Source: Vibrio agarilyticus
GTDB lineage: Bacteria; Pseudomonadota; Gammaproteobacteria; Enterobacterales; Vibrionaceae
Length of the DNA stretch: 64,000 nucleotides
NCBI RefSeq assembly: GCF_012641465.1
Contig: NZ_JABAIK010000008.1
Coordinates: 147,830-211,829 of the forward strand
Reading direction: 5' to 3'
Shown here: piece after piece, positions 9,785-19,799 of the stretch
Layout of the letters: the number at the start of each line of letters is the position of its first letter
Position numbering within the stretch: the first letter of the stretch is position 1
Translations under genes and position numbers: made by a program
The notes under the pieces: model-generated
Databases searched by the model: none
Told to the model about the DNA's origin: nothing
Seen by the model: only the letters and a program-made list of their open reading frames with translations

Positions 9785-10511
9785 AGCGCTCACTTATGAC
9801 CAACACGCCAAGATAAACAGTCAACAGTTGTTTATTGAGCGTTACTCGGTGTTGGTCAAACGGATTGCGCATCATTTACTTGGACGCTTACCTCCGAGTG
9901 TTCAGGTGGAAGATCTGATCCAGTCGGGTATGATAGGTCTTATTGAGGCGCAGCAAAATTACGATGCGTCAAAAGGGGCCAGTTTTGAAACTTACGCAGG
10001 CATTCGCATTCGTGGCGCAATGTTGGACGACATTCGCCGTGGCGACTGGGTGCCGCGTTCAGTGCATAAAAGTAATCGTGATATTAATCAAGCGATTGCT
10101 GAACTAGAAGGGGTGTTAAATCGCGATCCTTCCGATGCGGAAGTGGCAAAACACATGGGACTTTCTTTAGATCAATATCATCATGCGCTAACCGATATAA
10201 ACTGTTCGCGATTAGTTGGTATTGATGATTTGGGAGTGTCCGATGATGTCATTGGCCCTTGTGATGAAAGCGATGACCATAACCCATTTAAGGGAGTGGC
10301 CGATCACGCTTTTCGCCAGTCGCTTATCGACGCAATTAAACAGTTGCCAGAGCGGGAAGCCCTTGTCCTTTCGCTCTATTACGATGAAGAACTTAACTTA
10401 AAAGAAATTGGCGAAATTTTGACGGTGAGTGAATCTCGCGTCAGTCAGATATTGAGTCAATCCATGCAACGTTTACGCACCAAACTCAGTGCTTGGACAC
10501 AACATGACTAA
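9777..10511 (+). CDS. fliA: Flagellar sigma factor FliA (sigma-28)
   Basis: FliA directs transcription of late flagellar genes. The 244-residue protein has region 2 ([43 protein letters not shown]), region 3 and a region 4 helix-turn-helix ([20 protein letters not shown]). The start is GTG 9777, with AGAGGG eight bases upstream; an in-frame TTG at 9774 is possible but gives a less typical N-terminus. It overlaps flhG. Confidence 0.96.
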   Translation: MNKALTYDQHAKINSQQLFIERYSVLVKRIAHHLLGRLPPSVQVEDLIQSGMIGLIEAQQNYDASKGASFETYAGIRIRGAMLDDIRRGDWVPRSVHKSNRDINQAIAELEGVLNRDPSDAEVAKHMGLSLDQYHHALTDINCSRLVGIDDLGVSDDVIGPCDESDDHNPFKGVADHAFRQSLIDAIKQLPEREALVLSLYYDEELNLKEIGEILTVSESRVSQILSQSMQRLRTKLSAWTQHD

Positions 10512-10543
10512 ACACACTGATTTTGATTTCAGTGGAGGCAATT

Positions 10544-10924
10544 TTGAATAAAAACATGAAGATCCTTATTGTTGACGATTTTTCAACAATGCGCCGTATT
10601 GTAAAGAACCTTCTACGCGATCTTGGTTTTAATAATACCCAAGAAGCAGACGACGGTCTCACTGCTTTACCTATGCTCAAAAAAGGTGACTTCGATTTTG
10701 TTGTAACGGATTGGAACATGCCGGGAATGCAAGGTATCGATTTGCTGCGTAACATTCGTGCTGATGATCAGCTTAAACACTTGCCTGTTTTGATGATCAC
10801 AGCAGAAGCGAAACGTGAGCAAATTATTGAAGCTGCCCAAGCTGGAGTGAACGGTTATATTGTGAAACCTTTTACCGCGGCGACATTAAAAGAAAAGCTT
10901 GAGAAAATTTTTGAACGTCTCTAA
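10544..10924 (+). CDS. cheY: Chemotaxis response regulator CheY
   Basis: CheY is phosphorylated by CheA and binds FliM to change rotation. The single receiver domain has the acidic pair D11-D12, phosphoacceptor D56 in TDWNMPG, the ITAEAK threonine and the IVKPF lysine. The start is a TTG at 10544, five bases after GGAGG at 10534-10538; the ATG at 10556 is too far from that ribosome site. The 126-residue length fits the Vibrio CheY that acts on the polar motor. It is followed by a 122-base gap with a hairpin, then cheZ. Confidence 0.96.
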   Translation: MNKNMKILIVDDFSTMRRIVKNLLRDLGFNNTQEADDGLTALPMLKKGDFDFVVTDWNMPGMQGIDLLRNIRADDQLKHLPVLMITAEAKREQIIEAAQAGVNGYIVKPFTAATLKEKLEKIFERL

Positions 10925-10995
10925 TGAGAGTTTTGTTCAATAATTTGTAAATGCGCCACGCATTGAGTGAGATGAGCATCATCACATCAAAGCGC

Positions 10996-11020
10996 GCTGC
11001 CACCACAACGTCGTGGCAGC
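10996..11020 (+). other. Hairpin in the cheY-cheZ gap
   Basis: GCTGCCAC (10996-11003) and GTGGCAGC (11013-11020) form a perfect 8-bp stem with a 9-base loop. It is followed by AAAAATAAAG rather than a T-run, so it is not a classical terminator. It sits 27 bases before the cheZ start and could stabilise the upstream transcript or set cheY/cheZ ratio. Function is unknown. Confidence 0.5.
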
Positions 11021-11046
11021 AAAAATAAAGAAAAGGTCTAGGAAGG

Positions 11047-11778
11047 ATGATCACATTAGAGCAAGCGAAGCGACTGGTTCAATTGCTGGAACAAGGCGAG
11101 CAAGCACAGGCAAATGAGCTGTGTTTGAGCCTAGTTCAGGGTGAGCATCACCCGATGCTGCAAGAGATTGGCGCATTAACTCGCGATCTTCATGACTCAC
11201 TGAGAAATTTCAATTTTGATCAACGTATCACGCAAATAGCACAGGATGAAATTCCGGATGCACGTGATCGGCTTAACTATGTGATTAAAAGAACCGAAGT
11301 TGCTGCCAATAAGACCATGGACGCTGTCGAAACTTGTCTGCCGATTGCAGACAACCTTCAAGCTGGATTGCAACAAGTTCGCCCCACATGGAATGCCTTG
11401 ATGGGTGGTCGAATTGAGCTGAGTGAATTTAAAGCGCTGTGCCATCGAATAGAGCTGCTGCTATCTCAAGTTGAAGGAGACAGTAGCGAGCTGCGTGGTC
11501 AATTAACGGAAATTCTTATGGCGCAAGATTTCCAGGATTTGACCGGCCAAATTATTCGTCGTGTGATCACCTTAGTTAACGAGGTGGAAGATCGTCTGGT
11601 AGAGATACTTACGGTATTTTCAAGCCAGAGTAATGCAATAACAGAAGAAAATAAAACTACCCCTGAGGCGGTGCGTCGAGAAGGCGTTGAAGGCCCCATT
11701 ATCAATGCCGATCAGCGAGAAGATGCTGTCTCCTCGCAAGATGAAGTCGATGATTTGTTGTCCAGTCTTGGATTTTAA
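11047..11778 (+). CDS. cheZ: CheY-P phosphatase CheZ
   Basis: CheZ dephosphorylates CheY. The 243-residue protein is mostly helical, has the active-site helix motif AQDFQDLTGQIIRRV near residues 158-172 with the catalytic Gln, and ends in the CheY-binding tail DEVDDLLSSLGF. A ribosome site (AGGAAGG) precedes the ATG. cheA starts 9 bases after its stop. Confidence 0.96.
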   Translation: MITLEQAKRLVQLLEQGEQAQANELCLSLVQGEHHPMLQEIGALTRDLHDSLRNFNFDQRITQIAQDEIPDARDRLNYVIKRTEVAANKTMDAVETCLPIADNLQAGLQQVRPTWNALMGGRIELSEFKALCHRIELLLSQVEGDSSELRGQLTEILMAQDFQDLTGQIIRRVITLVNEVEDRLVEILTVFSSQSNAITEENKTTPEAVRREGVEGPIINADQREDAVSSQDEVDDLLSSLGF

Positions 11779-11787
11779 AGGTAATGT

Positions 11788-14055
11788 ATGAGCTACGAAT
11801 TAGACGAAGATATCCTGCAGGATTTTTTGATTGAAGCGGGCGAGATTTTAGAGCGTCTTTCAACTCAATTGGTTGAACTTGAAAATAACCCTGAAGATAA
11901 AGATCTGCTGAACGCCATTTTTCGTGGCTTTCATACGGTAAAAGGTGGCGCGGGCTTTTTGTCACTGAGTGAATTGGTTGACACCTGTCACGGGGCAGAG
12001 AACGTGTTTGATGTGCTGCGCAATGGCCAGCGTTCGGTCACGTCAAGTTTGATGGATACGATGCTTCGAGCACTTGATACCGTTAATACACAGTTTCAAG
12101 CGGTGCAAGATCGCGAGCAACCTGAAGCGGCCGAACAAAGCTTATTAGATGAGCTGCACCGTTTGTGTAAGCCAGAGTCTCAAGATGACGCTGCCGCGCC
12201 ATCCAATGAATCATCTCATTCCGTTACGCCTTCCAGTGCTGAGCCTACAGTCGAGCCTGTTGCTGCGACCCCTGCGGCGGAAGCAGCCCCAACGCCATCT
12301 AATGAATCGCTCAACGCATCGTCGGTTGACGAAATCACCCAAGACGAATTTGAGCGCTTACTTGACGAGCTTCATGGCAAGGGCGCTTCTCCGAGCGCTA
12401 AAGCCACCCATTCCACACCAGTTGAAGACTCGCCAAAGAGCGCTGCGGTGAGTGATAGTGGTGACATTACCGACGATGAATTTGAGCGTCTGCTGGATGA
12501 ATTGCATGGCGCGGGTAAAAGCCCCAGCTCACATAAATCTGAGGTTCCTGCCGCGGTGGTTGCAACCCCACCAACCCCATCAACGTCATCTACGTCAGCC
12601 GGTCAGGGTGACGCAGATCTCATGACGGATGACGAGTTTGAGCGTCTGTTGGATGAGCTTCATGGTACGGGTAAAGGCCCTTCAGCTGATGAGCTTGAGG
12701 CGGCGACGCGACCTGCGCAACCGAAACCTGCGGCGGTAACACCACCAGTGACGCCATCTATCGAGCCTTCAGTCGAGGCGGTAAAACCGACAGTGATGGC
12801 CGCAGCACCTACTGAAGCTAAGCCTTTGGTCAAGGCTGAGGAAGCGAATAAAGCCCCAGCGGTGAAAAAACCACAAGCAGAAGCGACTGTGCGCGTCGAT
12901 ACCTCGACGCTTGATACCATTATGAATATGGTCGGTGAGTTGGTACTGGTGCGTAACCGCTTAGTCAGCCTAGGCCTCAACAGTAACGATGAAGAGATGT
13001 CTAAAGCGGTATCGAATCTTGACGTTGTGACAGCGGATTTGCAAGGTGCGGTGATGAAAACGCGCATGCAACCGATTAAGAAAGTGTTTGGTCGTTTTCC
13101 TCGCGTGGTGCGCGATCTTGCGCGCAATCTTCAAAAAGACATCGTGCTGGAGATGCGTGGTGAAGAGACGGATCTGGATAAAAACCTAGTAGAGGCCCTT
13201 GCCGATCCATTGATTCACTTAGTGCGTAACTCGGTTGATCACGGCATTGAGATGCCGGATGTTCGAGAGAAAGTGGGGAAATCGCGTACGGGTAATGTGA
13301 TTCTTTCTGCATCGCAAGAGGGTGATCATATCGAACTTGCCATCATTGACGATGGCGGTGGTATGGACCCCAACAAGTTGCGCGCAATAGCCGTTAAACG
13401 TGGCATGATGGACGAAGACGCAGCAGCGCGCCTCACGGACAAAGAGTGCTTTAACCTGATTTTTGCTCCGGGCTTCTCGAGCAAAGAAAAAATTTCGGAC
13501 ATCTCAGGCCGCGGCGTCGGTATGGATGTCGTAAAAACCGCGATTTCCACGTTAAATGGCTCAATTGATATTGACTCTGAACTTGGCAAAGGCACCAAAA
13601 TCACCATTAAAGTGCCATTGACCTTGGCGATTTTACCGACGTTAATGGTCGGCGTTGCGGGCCACCCATTTGCGCTACCACTTGCGTCTGTTAATGAAAT
13701 TTTCCATCTTGATTTGGGACGTACCAACGTTGTCGATGGTCAGTTAACCATTATTGTTCGAGATAAATCGATCCCGCTGTTTTATTTGCAAAATTGGCTT
13801 GCACCGCGAAGTGGCAATATTGAAGAGCGTAAAGGGCATGGCCATGTTGTGATTGTTCAACTTGGTAGTCAACGCGTCGGATTTGTCGTCGATACTCTGA
13901 TTGGCCAAGAAGAGGTGGTGATCAAGCCACTGGATAATCTGTTGCAAGGTACGCCGGGCATGGCAGGTGCAACCATTACCAGTGATGGTCATATTGCATT
14001 GATCTTAGATGTGCCAGATTTACTTAAGCAGTATGCGTCGGCGTCACGTCTGTAA
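11788..14055 (+). CDS. cheA: Chemotaxis histidine kinase CheA
   Basis: CheA couples receptors to CheY and CheB. The 755-residue protein has an N-terminal HPt domain with H49 in FHTVKGGAG, a long acidic, Ala/Pro-rich linker (about 130-365), then the dimerisation, HATPase ([27 protein letters not shown]) and CheW-like domains. The linker holds three copies of [12 protein letters not shown] at residues 186, 230 and 282. In Vibrio this linker carries the segment used for polar localisation through ParC/ParP (known for the genus; the link to these repeats is my inference). No classical P2 domain is obvious. Confidence 0.97.
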   Translation: MSYELDEDILQDFLIEAGEILERLSTQLVELENNPEDKDLLNAIFRGFHTVKGGAGFLSLSELVDTCHGAENVFDVLRNGQRSVTSSLMDTMLRALDTVNTQFQAVQDREQPEAAEQSLLDELHRLCKPESQDDAAAPSNESSHSVTPSSAEPTVEPVAATPAAEAAPTPSNESLNASSVDEITQDEFERLLDELHGKGASPSAKATHSTPVEDSPKSAAVSDSGDITDDEFERLLDELHGAGKSPSSHKSEVPAAVVATPPTPSTSSTSAGQGDADLMTDDEFERLLDELHGTGKGPSADELEAATRPAQPKPAAVTPPVTPSIEPSVEAVKPTVMAAAPTEAKPLVKAEEANKAPAVKKPQAEATVRVDTSTLDTIMNMVGELVLVRNRLVSLGLNSNDEEMSKAVSNLDVVTADLQGAVMKTRMQPIKKVFGRFPRVVRDLARNLQKDIVLEMRGEETDLDKNLVEALADPLIHLVRNSVDHGIEMPDVREKVGKSRTGNVILSASQEGDHIELAIIDDGGGMDPNKLRAIAVKRGMMDEDAAARLTDKECFNLIFAPGFSSKEKISDISGRGVGMDVVKTAISTLNGSIDIDSELGKGTKITIKVPLTLAILPTLMVGVAGHPFALPLASVNEIFHLDLGRTNVVDGQLTIIVRDKSIPLFYLQNWLAPRSGNIEERKGHGHVVIVQLGSQRVGFVVDTLIGQEEVVIKPLDNLLQGTPGMAGATITSDGHIALILDVPDLLKQYASASRL

Positions 14056-14084
14056 CAGCGCTCATCAGGATATTAAGGATAAAA

Positions 14085-15245
14085 ATGGCGATCAAAGTTT
14101 TAGTAGTTGATGATTCGAGTTTTTTTCGTCGCCGAGTGAGCGAGATCATCAATGCAGAATCGCGCCTTGAAGTGATTGATGTGGCAGTCAATGGCCGTGA
14201 AGCGGTCACTAAAGCCAAAATGTTAAAGCCGGACGTCATTACGATGGACATTGAGATGCCAGTGTTGGATGGGATCTCGGCTGTACGCGAAATTATGGCG
14301 TCAATACCGACGCCGATTTTGATGTTCTCGTCGCTGACGCACGATGGCGCAAAAGCGACGCTAGATGCTCTAGATGCTGGCGCATTGGATTTTCTACCCA
14401 AGAAATTTGAAGATATTGCGCGCAATCGTGAAGAAGCGGTGCAGCTATTGCAGCAACGAGTGCTTGAGATTGCGCGTAAAAAGGCGTTTATGCGTCGGCC
14501 ATTGACTCAGACCAGCAGTCATTTGAGTAGTTCGACCACAGCGCCTCTAAACCGCGTTGCCGCCCCAGTAGCCTTTGAGCGTAATAGCGCGAGCCTCGCA
14601 GAACGACCGCAAAAAACGGTGAACACACGCCATGTGGTCGCGCCACGCAGTTTTCGTTCAAGTGGTAAAACGTATCAGTTAACCGCCATTGGTACATCTA
14701 CTGGCGGTCCAGTGGCACTGCAAAAAATTCTGACCGCGTTGCCAGCGCGTTATCCGCACCCCATAGTTTTGGTGCAGCATATGCCGGCCACGTTTACTGC
14801 GGCCTTTGCCAGTCGACTCAATTCACTGTGTAAAATTGAAGTCCGTGAGGCTCAAGATGGTGACGTGCTCAGACCTGGCGTGGCCTTTTTGGCTCCTGGC
14901 GGTAAGCAGATGATGCTCGAAGGTCGACCAGGCTCGGCGCGGTTACGTATTCTCGATGGCGGGGATCGCATGAATTACAAACCGTGCGTTGACGTCACGT
15001 TTGGCTCTGCAGCCAAAGTATACGGTGATAAAGTGTTATCGATGATTTTGACCGGAATGGGCGCAGATGGCCGTGAAGGTGCGCGCATGCTGAAAAATGC
15101 CGGTGCCACCATTTGGGCGCAAGATGAAGAGAGCTGCGTGGTGTACGGTATGCCCCAAGCAGTGGCGAAAGCTGGGATCTCAAGTGAAGATTTACCGCTC
15201 GAGCGTATCGCCGAACGGATTTTAGTTGAAGTAGGTTTAGCGTAA
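14085..15245 (+). CDS. cheB: Chemotaxis methylesterase CheB
   Basis: CheB removes methyl groups from chemoreceptors when phosphorylated by CheA. The 386-residue protein has a receiver domain (about 1-125; acidic pair in VVDDSS, phosphoacceptor in [10 protein letters not shown]), a linker, and a C-terminal methylesterase domain from about residue 200 with the catalytic serine in GTSTGGP and the aspartate in LTGMGADG. It lies between cheA and parC. No cheR is present in this cluster. Confidence 0.96.
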   Translation: MAIKVLVVDDSSFFRRRVSEIINAESRLEVIDVAVNGREAVTKAKMLKPDVITMDIEMPVLDGISAVREIMASIPTPILMFSSLTHDGAKATLDALDAGALDFLPKKFEDIARNREEAVQLLQQRVLEIARKKAFMRRPLTQTSSHLSSSTTAPLNRVAAPVAFERNSASLAERPQKTVNTRHVVAPRSFRSSGKTYQLTAIGTSTGGPVALQKILTALPARYPHPIVLVQHMPATFTAAFASRLNSLCKIEVREAQDGDVLRPGVAFLAPGGKQMMLEGRPGSARLRILDGGDRMNYKPCVDVTFGSAAKVYGDKVLSMILTGMGADGREGARMLKNAGATIWAQDEESCVVYGMPQAVAKAGISSEDLPLERIAERILVEVGLA

Positions 15246-15253
15246 GGGTTGCT

Positions 15254-16033
15254 ATGATCGTTTGGAGTGTCGCGAATCAAAAAGGGGGCGTGGGTAAAAC
15301 CACCACAACAGTGACCCTTGCTGGACTACTGAGTTTGAGGGGCCATCGAGTGCTGATGGTGGATACTGATCCGCACGGCTCTCTTACAACCTATCTCGGC
15401 TTTGACCCCGACAGTACTGAGCGCAGTTTGTTTGACTTGTTTCAGTTAAAGCAGTTTGATCACGCCTCTGTCAAACCGCTTGTCATGCCAACAAATGTTT
15501 CCGGCATCGATATTATTCGTGCGCATATGTCACTGGCGACGTTGGATCGTGTCATGGGCAACCGCAGTGGCATGGGGTTAATTTTGAAGCGAGCTCTGCT
15601 CGCTCTTGCACAAGATTATGATTACGTGCTGATCGATTGTCCGCCGATTTTGGGGGTGATGATGGTCAATGCGTTAGCGGCCAGTGACCGTATTTTAATT
15701 CCAGTGCAAACCGAATTTTTGGCCATGAAAGGGCTAGAGCGCATGGTGCGAACACTTGCCATTATGCAAAAATCGCGGCAAGCACCGTTTAAGGTCACCA
15801 TAGTTCCGACCATGTACGATAAGCGCACCAATGCGTCATTACAAACCTTGACTCAGTTAAAAAAAGATTACCCAACGAATGTTTGGGCCTCTGCCGTGCC
15901 AATTGATACTAAGTTTCGCGATGCCAGCTTAAAGCGTTTACCCGCGTCACACTTTGCGGCAAGCAGCCGTGGTGTTTTTGCTTATAAGCAGTTGTTGGTG
16001 CATTTAGAGAGGTTGGCTATCGATGAAAAATGA
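15254..16033 (+). CDS. parC: ParA-like ATPase ParC, polar chemotaxis array placement
   Basis: This 259-residue ParA/Soj-family ATPase has the deviant Walker A KGGVGKTT near residues 11-18, the Walker A' region VDTDPHGSL and the IDCPP motif. Its position between cheB and a CheW-domain gene is the hallmark of Vibrio ParC, which recruits chemotaxis arrays to the old pole and is itself anchored through HubP. It is not a chromosome-partition ParA: no parB or parS lies nearby. Its stop overlaps parP by 11 bases. Confidence 0.93.
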   Translation: MIVWSVANQKGGVGKTTTTVTLAGLLSLRGHRVLMVDTDPHGSLTTYLGFDPDSTERSLFDLFQLKQFDHASVKPLVMPTNVSGIDIIRAHMSLATLDRVMGNRSGMGLILKRALLALAQDYDYVLIDCPPILGVMMVNALAASDRILIPVQTEFLAMKGLERMVRTLAIMQKSRQAPFKVTIVPTMYDKRTNASLQTLTQLKKDYPTNVWASAVPIDTKFRDASLKRLPASHFAASSRGVFAYKQLLVHLERLAIDEK

Positions 16034-17141
16034 TGGGCCAACGCTGTCAAGTGAGCAGGCATTAGACGATTATTTCAGTGCGTTGCTGCTGGATGATGCT
16101 GCAATTGCTGATGAAGGCGTAGATGAGTTAAGTGCTGCGCATATGGATGTCGCGAATGTCTATGAGCAGGATTTCATTGCATCTCAGTCACAGAATGACG
16201 CTTATGAGCAGGCCGAGTCTTATGCGATGCCAATGGCTGAGCTACAGTGGCAGCCTACGACCTCTTCTTTGACTTCGTCGCCTGCGTTGCAAGAGCTTCA
16301 AGCACCGAATCTAGAGGATGTGGAGCGGCTTTTAAGTCAATTGGAATCAACCAATGCTGAAGTCGATTTCGACATCGACCATATTCTCGCATCAAACACA
16401 CAAGAGTTGAGCGCAAGCCAAGCCTCGGTGGAGGAGGTTGTTGAAACCAAACTCACCAGCGTTGTGCTAGATGACGATGAAATTCAAACTTGGGATATTG
16501 AAAACTCAGAGACTGAATATCTTGACGTGATTGGCATCGATTCGTCCGCGACTTTAGACGCGCCCTGTGCGATTGCACAAGAGCTGGATGCGATAGCCGA
16601 AGCGCCAAGGGTTGATGATGCAGCCTTGACGAGCGCTTTACTTGAAACCGACACAGGCCAAGAGCTGCCACAAACATGGCAATTTTCTCAGCGTGATAGC
16701 GACTTTCAAGTGCTCTATTTTGAGGTCAACGGCGTGACATTTGCGGTGCCGTTGGATGAGTTGGGTGGCATACATCGACTGGCGACTTTAAATCACTTGC
16801 TGGGACGTCCCGACTGGTATTTGGGATTGCAGACATCACGAGAGCAGCAATTGGATGTGGTCGATACGGCTAAGTGGGCGATGCCAGAGCGACTCGATGA
16901 TGAAACTTACCGCGAAGATTATCAATATATTGTCATGCTAGGTGTGAGCACTTGGGGTTTGGCATCGAGCCAACTACTGGGAACCGAGTGGCTTAGTTCG
17001 GATTCCGTGCGCTGGCGCGAACAAGCAGGCAAACGCCCTTGGCTCGCTGGCATGGTGAAAGAAAAAATGTGTGCGTTAATCCACGTTGACGCAATGATTA
17101 ATATGTTAAGTGCCGGACTTGACGTAAAATCGCTGAAGTAA
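16023..17141 (+). CDS. parP: CheW-domain protein ParP, partner of ParC and CheA
   Basis: The 372-residue protein has a long acidic, poorly conserved N-terminal region (about 1-220) and a C-terminal CheW-like domain (about 225-365; FQVLYFEVNGVTFAVPLDELGG). In Vibrio, ParP binds both ParC and the CheA localisation domain, keeping arrays at the pole and preventing their loss. The overlap with parC supports a joint role. The low-complexity N-terminus with several LDD/DDD patches is the usual divergent part. Confidence 0.9.
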   Translation: MKNDGPTLSSEQALDDYFSALLLDDAAIADEGVDELSAAHMDVANVYEQDFIASQSQNDAYEQAESYAMPMAELQWQPTTSSLTSSPALQELQAPNLEDVERLLSQLESTNAEVDFDIDHILASNTQELSASQASVEEVVETKLTSVVLDDDEIQTWDIENSETEYLDVIGIDSSATLDAPCAIAQELDAIAEAPRVDDAALTSALLETDTGQELPQTWQFSQRDSDFQVLYFEVNGVTFAVPLDELGGIHRLATLNHLLGRPDWYLGLQTSREQQLDVVDTAKWAMPERLDDETYREDYQYIVMLGVSTWGLASSQLLGTEWLSSDSVRWREQAGKRPWLAGMVKEKMCALIHVDAMINMLSAGLDVKSLK

Positions 17142-17176
17142 AGAACAGTGCTAAGCGATAGCAGTGAGGAATGTTT

Positions 17177-17671
17177 ATGTCTCAATTGAATGAAATCGAA
17201 GTAAAAAAAGATCAAATGAACGATGAAGTTCTGCAGTGGGTAACGTTTCAACTTGAAGAAGAAACCTACGGCATCAACGTAATGCAAGTGCGTGAAGTTT
17301 TGCGTTACACCGAGATAGCACCTGTCCCTGGTGCGCCAGATTATGTGCTTGGCATCATCAACCTTCGTGGTAACGTGGTCACTGTGATTGACACGCGTGC
17401 GCGATTTGGTTTGGTTGAAGGCGAAGTCACGGACAATACGCGCATCATCGTCATTGAGTCTGAACGTCAAGTGATTGGTATTTTAGTTGATAGTGTTGCT
17501 GAGGTGGTTTATCTGCGCACATCGGAAATTGATACCACACCGTCTGTCGGAACTGACGAAAGCTCGAAATTTATTCAAGGCGTTAGCAACCGTGACGGCA
17601 AGCTTTTGATCTTGGTAGATTTGAATAAGTTGCTTTCTGAAGACGAATGGGATGAGATGGCGCATCTGTAA
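17177..17671 (+). CDS. cheW: Chemotaxis coupling protein CheW
   Basis: CheW bridges receptors and CheA. The 164-residue protein is a single CheW domain (VTFQLEEETYGINVMQVREVL, GIINLRGNVVTVIDTRARFG). The frame begins at ATG 17171, but GAGGA at 17166-17170 touches that codon; ATG 17177 has proper spacing and gives the family N-terminus MSQLNEIEV. Its stop overlaps the DUF2802 gene by one base. Confidence 0.96.
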   Translation: MSQLNEIEVKKDQMNDEVLQWVTFQLEEETYGINVMQVREVLRYTEIAPVPGAPDYVLGIINLRGNVVTVIDTRARFGLVEGEVTDNTRIIVIESERQVIGILVDSVAEVVYLRTSEIDTTPSVGTDESSKFIQGVSNRDGKLLILVDLNKLLSEDEWDEMAHL

Positions 17672-18234
17672 TGTTTGCTTTGCCCTCGTTTGAGTCATTG
17701 TGGCCGCTGATTGCGGCAGGCATGTTGATTCTCTTTGTTTTAGTGTTAGTGGTATTGCGCCGCTCGGTTGTTGTCACAGCAAGGCTAGAAGCTCAGCGCC
17801 AGAAACTTCGTCATAGTGAAAAAGAGCTGCAAAAAGCCAGCAAACAGTTGGTTGAAATGCGTTCTGTGGTGATAGGTCTTGGGCAACGGTTGACTGAGCA
17901 GCTCGAAACCATTCAATTGCTTGAAGAGCGAGTCATTGAGTTGGAAAACGCGGATACCGATGGCCGACTCTATTCTCGCGCCACTAAAATGGTACAACTG
18001 GGCGCTGACATCAATGAGCTTATTGAAGAGTGCGAGCTGCCCAAAGCCGAGGCGGAATTAATGTTGTCGCTGCAAAAGAAATTGGCAGGAAAAGAAGCGA
18101 TTCCACCATTGCAACGTGGTTTACACACATCGGCTGCAAATCGCTCGTCATCTGGTTCACGCCATAACAGTGGTCAGCAGCGTGGTTTAGACCCCTCGTT
18201 AGTTTCGTCTCGCTCGACGTCAAGAATGCGTTAA
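17671..18234 (+). CDS. DUF2802 membrane protein at the end of the chemotaxis operon
   Basis: The 187-residue protein has an N-terminal membrane helix (about residues 8-30), a coiled coil (about 35-95), a conserved C-terminal patch (MVQLGADINELIEECELPKAEAE cut across residues 110-130) that resembles a small helix-turn-helix, and a Ser/Arg-rich tail. Genes of this kind follow cheW in Vibrio and Pseudomonas polar clusters. Its function is unknown to me. Translational coupling to cheW suggests a role at the pole or motor. Confidence 0.85.
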   Translation: MFALPSFESLWPLIAAGMLILFVLVLVVLRRSVVVTARLEAQRQKLRHSEKELQKASKQLVEMRSVVIGLGQRLTEQLETIQLLEERVIELENADTDGRLYSRATKMVQLGADINELIEECELPKAEAELMLSLQKKLAGKEAIPPLQRGLHTSAANRSSSGSRHNSGQQRGLDPSLVSSRSTSRMR

Positions 18235-18246
18235 TTTGCTATCAAT

Positions 18247-18272
18247 AAAAAAGAAGCTACGGCTTCTTTTTT
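18247..18272 (+). terminator. Rho-independent terminator of the flagellar-chemotaxis operon
   Basis: AAAAAAGAAGC and GCTTCTTTTTT form an 11-bp stem around a TACG loop and end in a T-run, 12 bases after the DUF2802 stop. The A-rich left arm means it could also stop antisense transcription. Confidence 0.9.
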
Positions 18273-18715
18273 ATTTTCTATCTCAGACCTGCCTAACACA
18301 ATGTAGCTCAATGCTTCGTTTACTAATGTGCTTCGTTTACGAATATGCTTAGACAACAAAATGTGGCTTGCTCAGAGTGATGCTAATCTCGCATCTAGGT
18401 TATGCGCGACTTGAATGGAACCTAGGATACGTTAACGTACTCTTTAGCGTATACTGCGATCACAAAATGCGGCTTATTTGACGCGCGTCATGGTGAATTT
18501 GCCGCTTGCTGGCACAATATTAACGTGCTACGAGAGCGAATTTGGTGCGAGCATAGCGAGAGGTCTCGATTTACGATTGAATGTTGAGTGAATGTAAAAA
18601 TACAGGCATAACGATTCAGCGGAAACAAATTCTCACTAATCTTAAAGTTACGTATTATTGATCTGGTCTATTCACTCGTAAGAGCTGTGGTAAAATGATC
18701 GCCTTGAGTTGGATA
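18273..18715. other. Gene-free stretch with short degenerate repeats
   Basis: No convincing gene is present. GCTTCGTTTAC occurs twice 17 bases apart (18313-18323 and 18330-18340). Similar AATGYGGCTT words recur at about 18360 and 18468. The sequence looks like decayed repeat or former coding DNA. No promoter for the ccm operon was recognised in it. Confidence 0.4.
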
Positions 18716-18983
18716 TATACCCAAGTGACTTCAAGATGCTGGATTCAGAGCCGGCTCACTGAGCTGAGAGCAAGGCAAACAACGCAGCGAAATAGCGAGC
18801 CTATTTTCAAGTTGTTTAACGCAGCTCTCGGTTCAGTGATTGGCTCCCAAAGGGCGAGCTGCATTGGTTCATCAGCTTTGTTGACGATTTTCGATTGAGA
18901 GCCACTCAATCTTCAAATCCTCGCCTCACTGACAAACCAAGTCATTCTCGCTGAACCATACATCTTGAGGTTACTTGGGTATA
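18716..18983 (+). mobile_element. Complete 268-bp element with terminal inverted repeats (family A, MITE-like)
   Basis: The two ends are inverted copies of each other: TATACCCAAGTGACTTCAAG at the left and its near complement at the right, with about 21 of 23 end bases matching. No real ORF lies inside; the 67-codon frame across it is a by-product of the repeat. An inverted copy is cut by the window edge at 63756, and partial copies lie at 27275, 39559, 48136/48340 and 56221. The structure fits a non-autonomous miniature element. It directly joins an ERIC-like element at its right end. Confidence 0.85.
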
Positions 18984-19106
18984 CCTGTCCTACTTGAAGT
19001 TGCAGCGTTGTTGACAGCCACTCACAAACCTCATCACATAGCTTATCTATGCTCAGAGGCTTTGTTCGTTGGTCGCCTACCTGCCTCTTCAAGTTGTCTA
19101 GGTAGA
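18980..19106 (+). repeat. ERIC-like element joined to the family A element
   Basis: The element begins TATACCTGTCCTACTTGAAG, contains CTCACAAACCTCATCACATAG, GCTCAGAGGCTTTGTTCG and CGCCTACCTGCC, and ends in AAGTTGTCTAGGTAGA. Ends and layout match the ERIC/IRU family of enterobacteria and vibrios. The first bases are shared with the TATA end of the upstream family A element, so the two form one compound unit in front of ccmA. Confidence 0.85.
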
Positions 19107-19179
19107 GTCCTAACTTCCAATATTTATATTCGTTCTACTTGAGCTAGCTAACTCAATAGAGCAGAGGCTGAATGACACT

Positions 19180-19797
19180 ATGCTTTCTGTTGTCGATTTA
19201 ACTGCAATTCGTGATGATCGAGTGCTTTTTGAACGGCTGTCTTTTTTGATCTCACCGGGTGAAATCGTTCAAATTGAAGGTCGCAACGGTACGGGGAAAA
19301 CGACGTTACTGCGTATTCTGACGGGGCTAGGTCATCGCGATGATGGTGAAGTGCGTTGGTGTGATGAGCCGATAGAGGCATGCCGTGATGATTTTCATCA
19401 CTCCTTACTTTATTTGGGACACCATACTGGCGTGAAGCGAGAGCTCACTGCGTTAGAAAACCTTTCCTTTTTTCAATCGCTCAATGGGGGCGAGTCCGCA
19501 GAGGGCGCATTATTTCAAGCGCTCGCTCAGGTGGGGTTGGCTGGACGTGAAGATGTGCCGGCAGGGCAGTTGTCAGCTGGCCAGCAGCGACGAGTGGCCC
19601 TAGCTCGCTTGTGGCTAAGTGATCATAAGTTATGGATTTTGGATGAGCCTTTGACGGCGATTGATAAACAAGGCGTTAAAGTGCTTGAGCGCCTATTTGT
19701 ACGTCACGCCGAGGATGGCGGCATCGTCGTCTTGACGACGCACCAAGATATGTTTGCCGATCATGCGGCATTAAGAAAAATTAAGTTGGGTGATTAG
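19180..19797 (+). CDS. ccmA: Heme exporter ATPase CcmA
   Basis: CcmA is the ATPase of the CcmABCD complex that releases heme-loaded CcmE during cytochrome c maturation. The 205-residue ABC protein has Walker [10 protein letters not shown] (about residues 38-46), the signature [14 protein letters not shown] and Walker B LWILDEP. It opens the nine-gene ccm operon; ccmB starts two bases after its stop. A non-coding repeat region lies upstream. Confidence 0.97.
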   Translation: MLSVVDLTAIRDDRVLFERLSFLISPGEIVQIEGRNGTGKTTLLRILTGLGHRDDGEVRWCDEPIEACRDDFHHSLLYLGHHTGVKRELTALENLSFFQSLNGGESAEGALFQALAQVGLAGREDVPAGQLSAGQQRRVALARLWLSDHKLWILDEPLTAIDKQGVKVLERLFVRHAEDGGIVVLTTHQDMFADHAALRKIKLGD

Positions 19798-19799
19798 CA

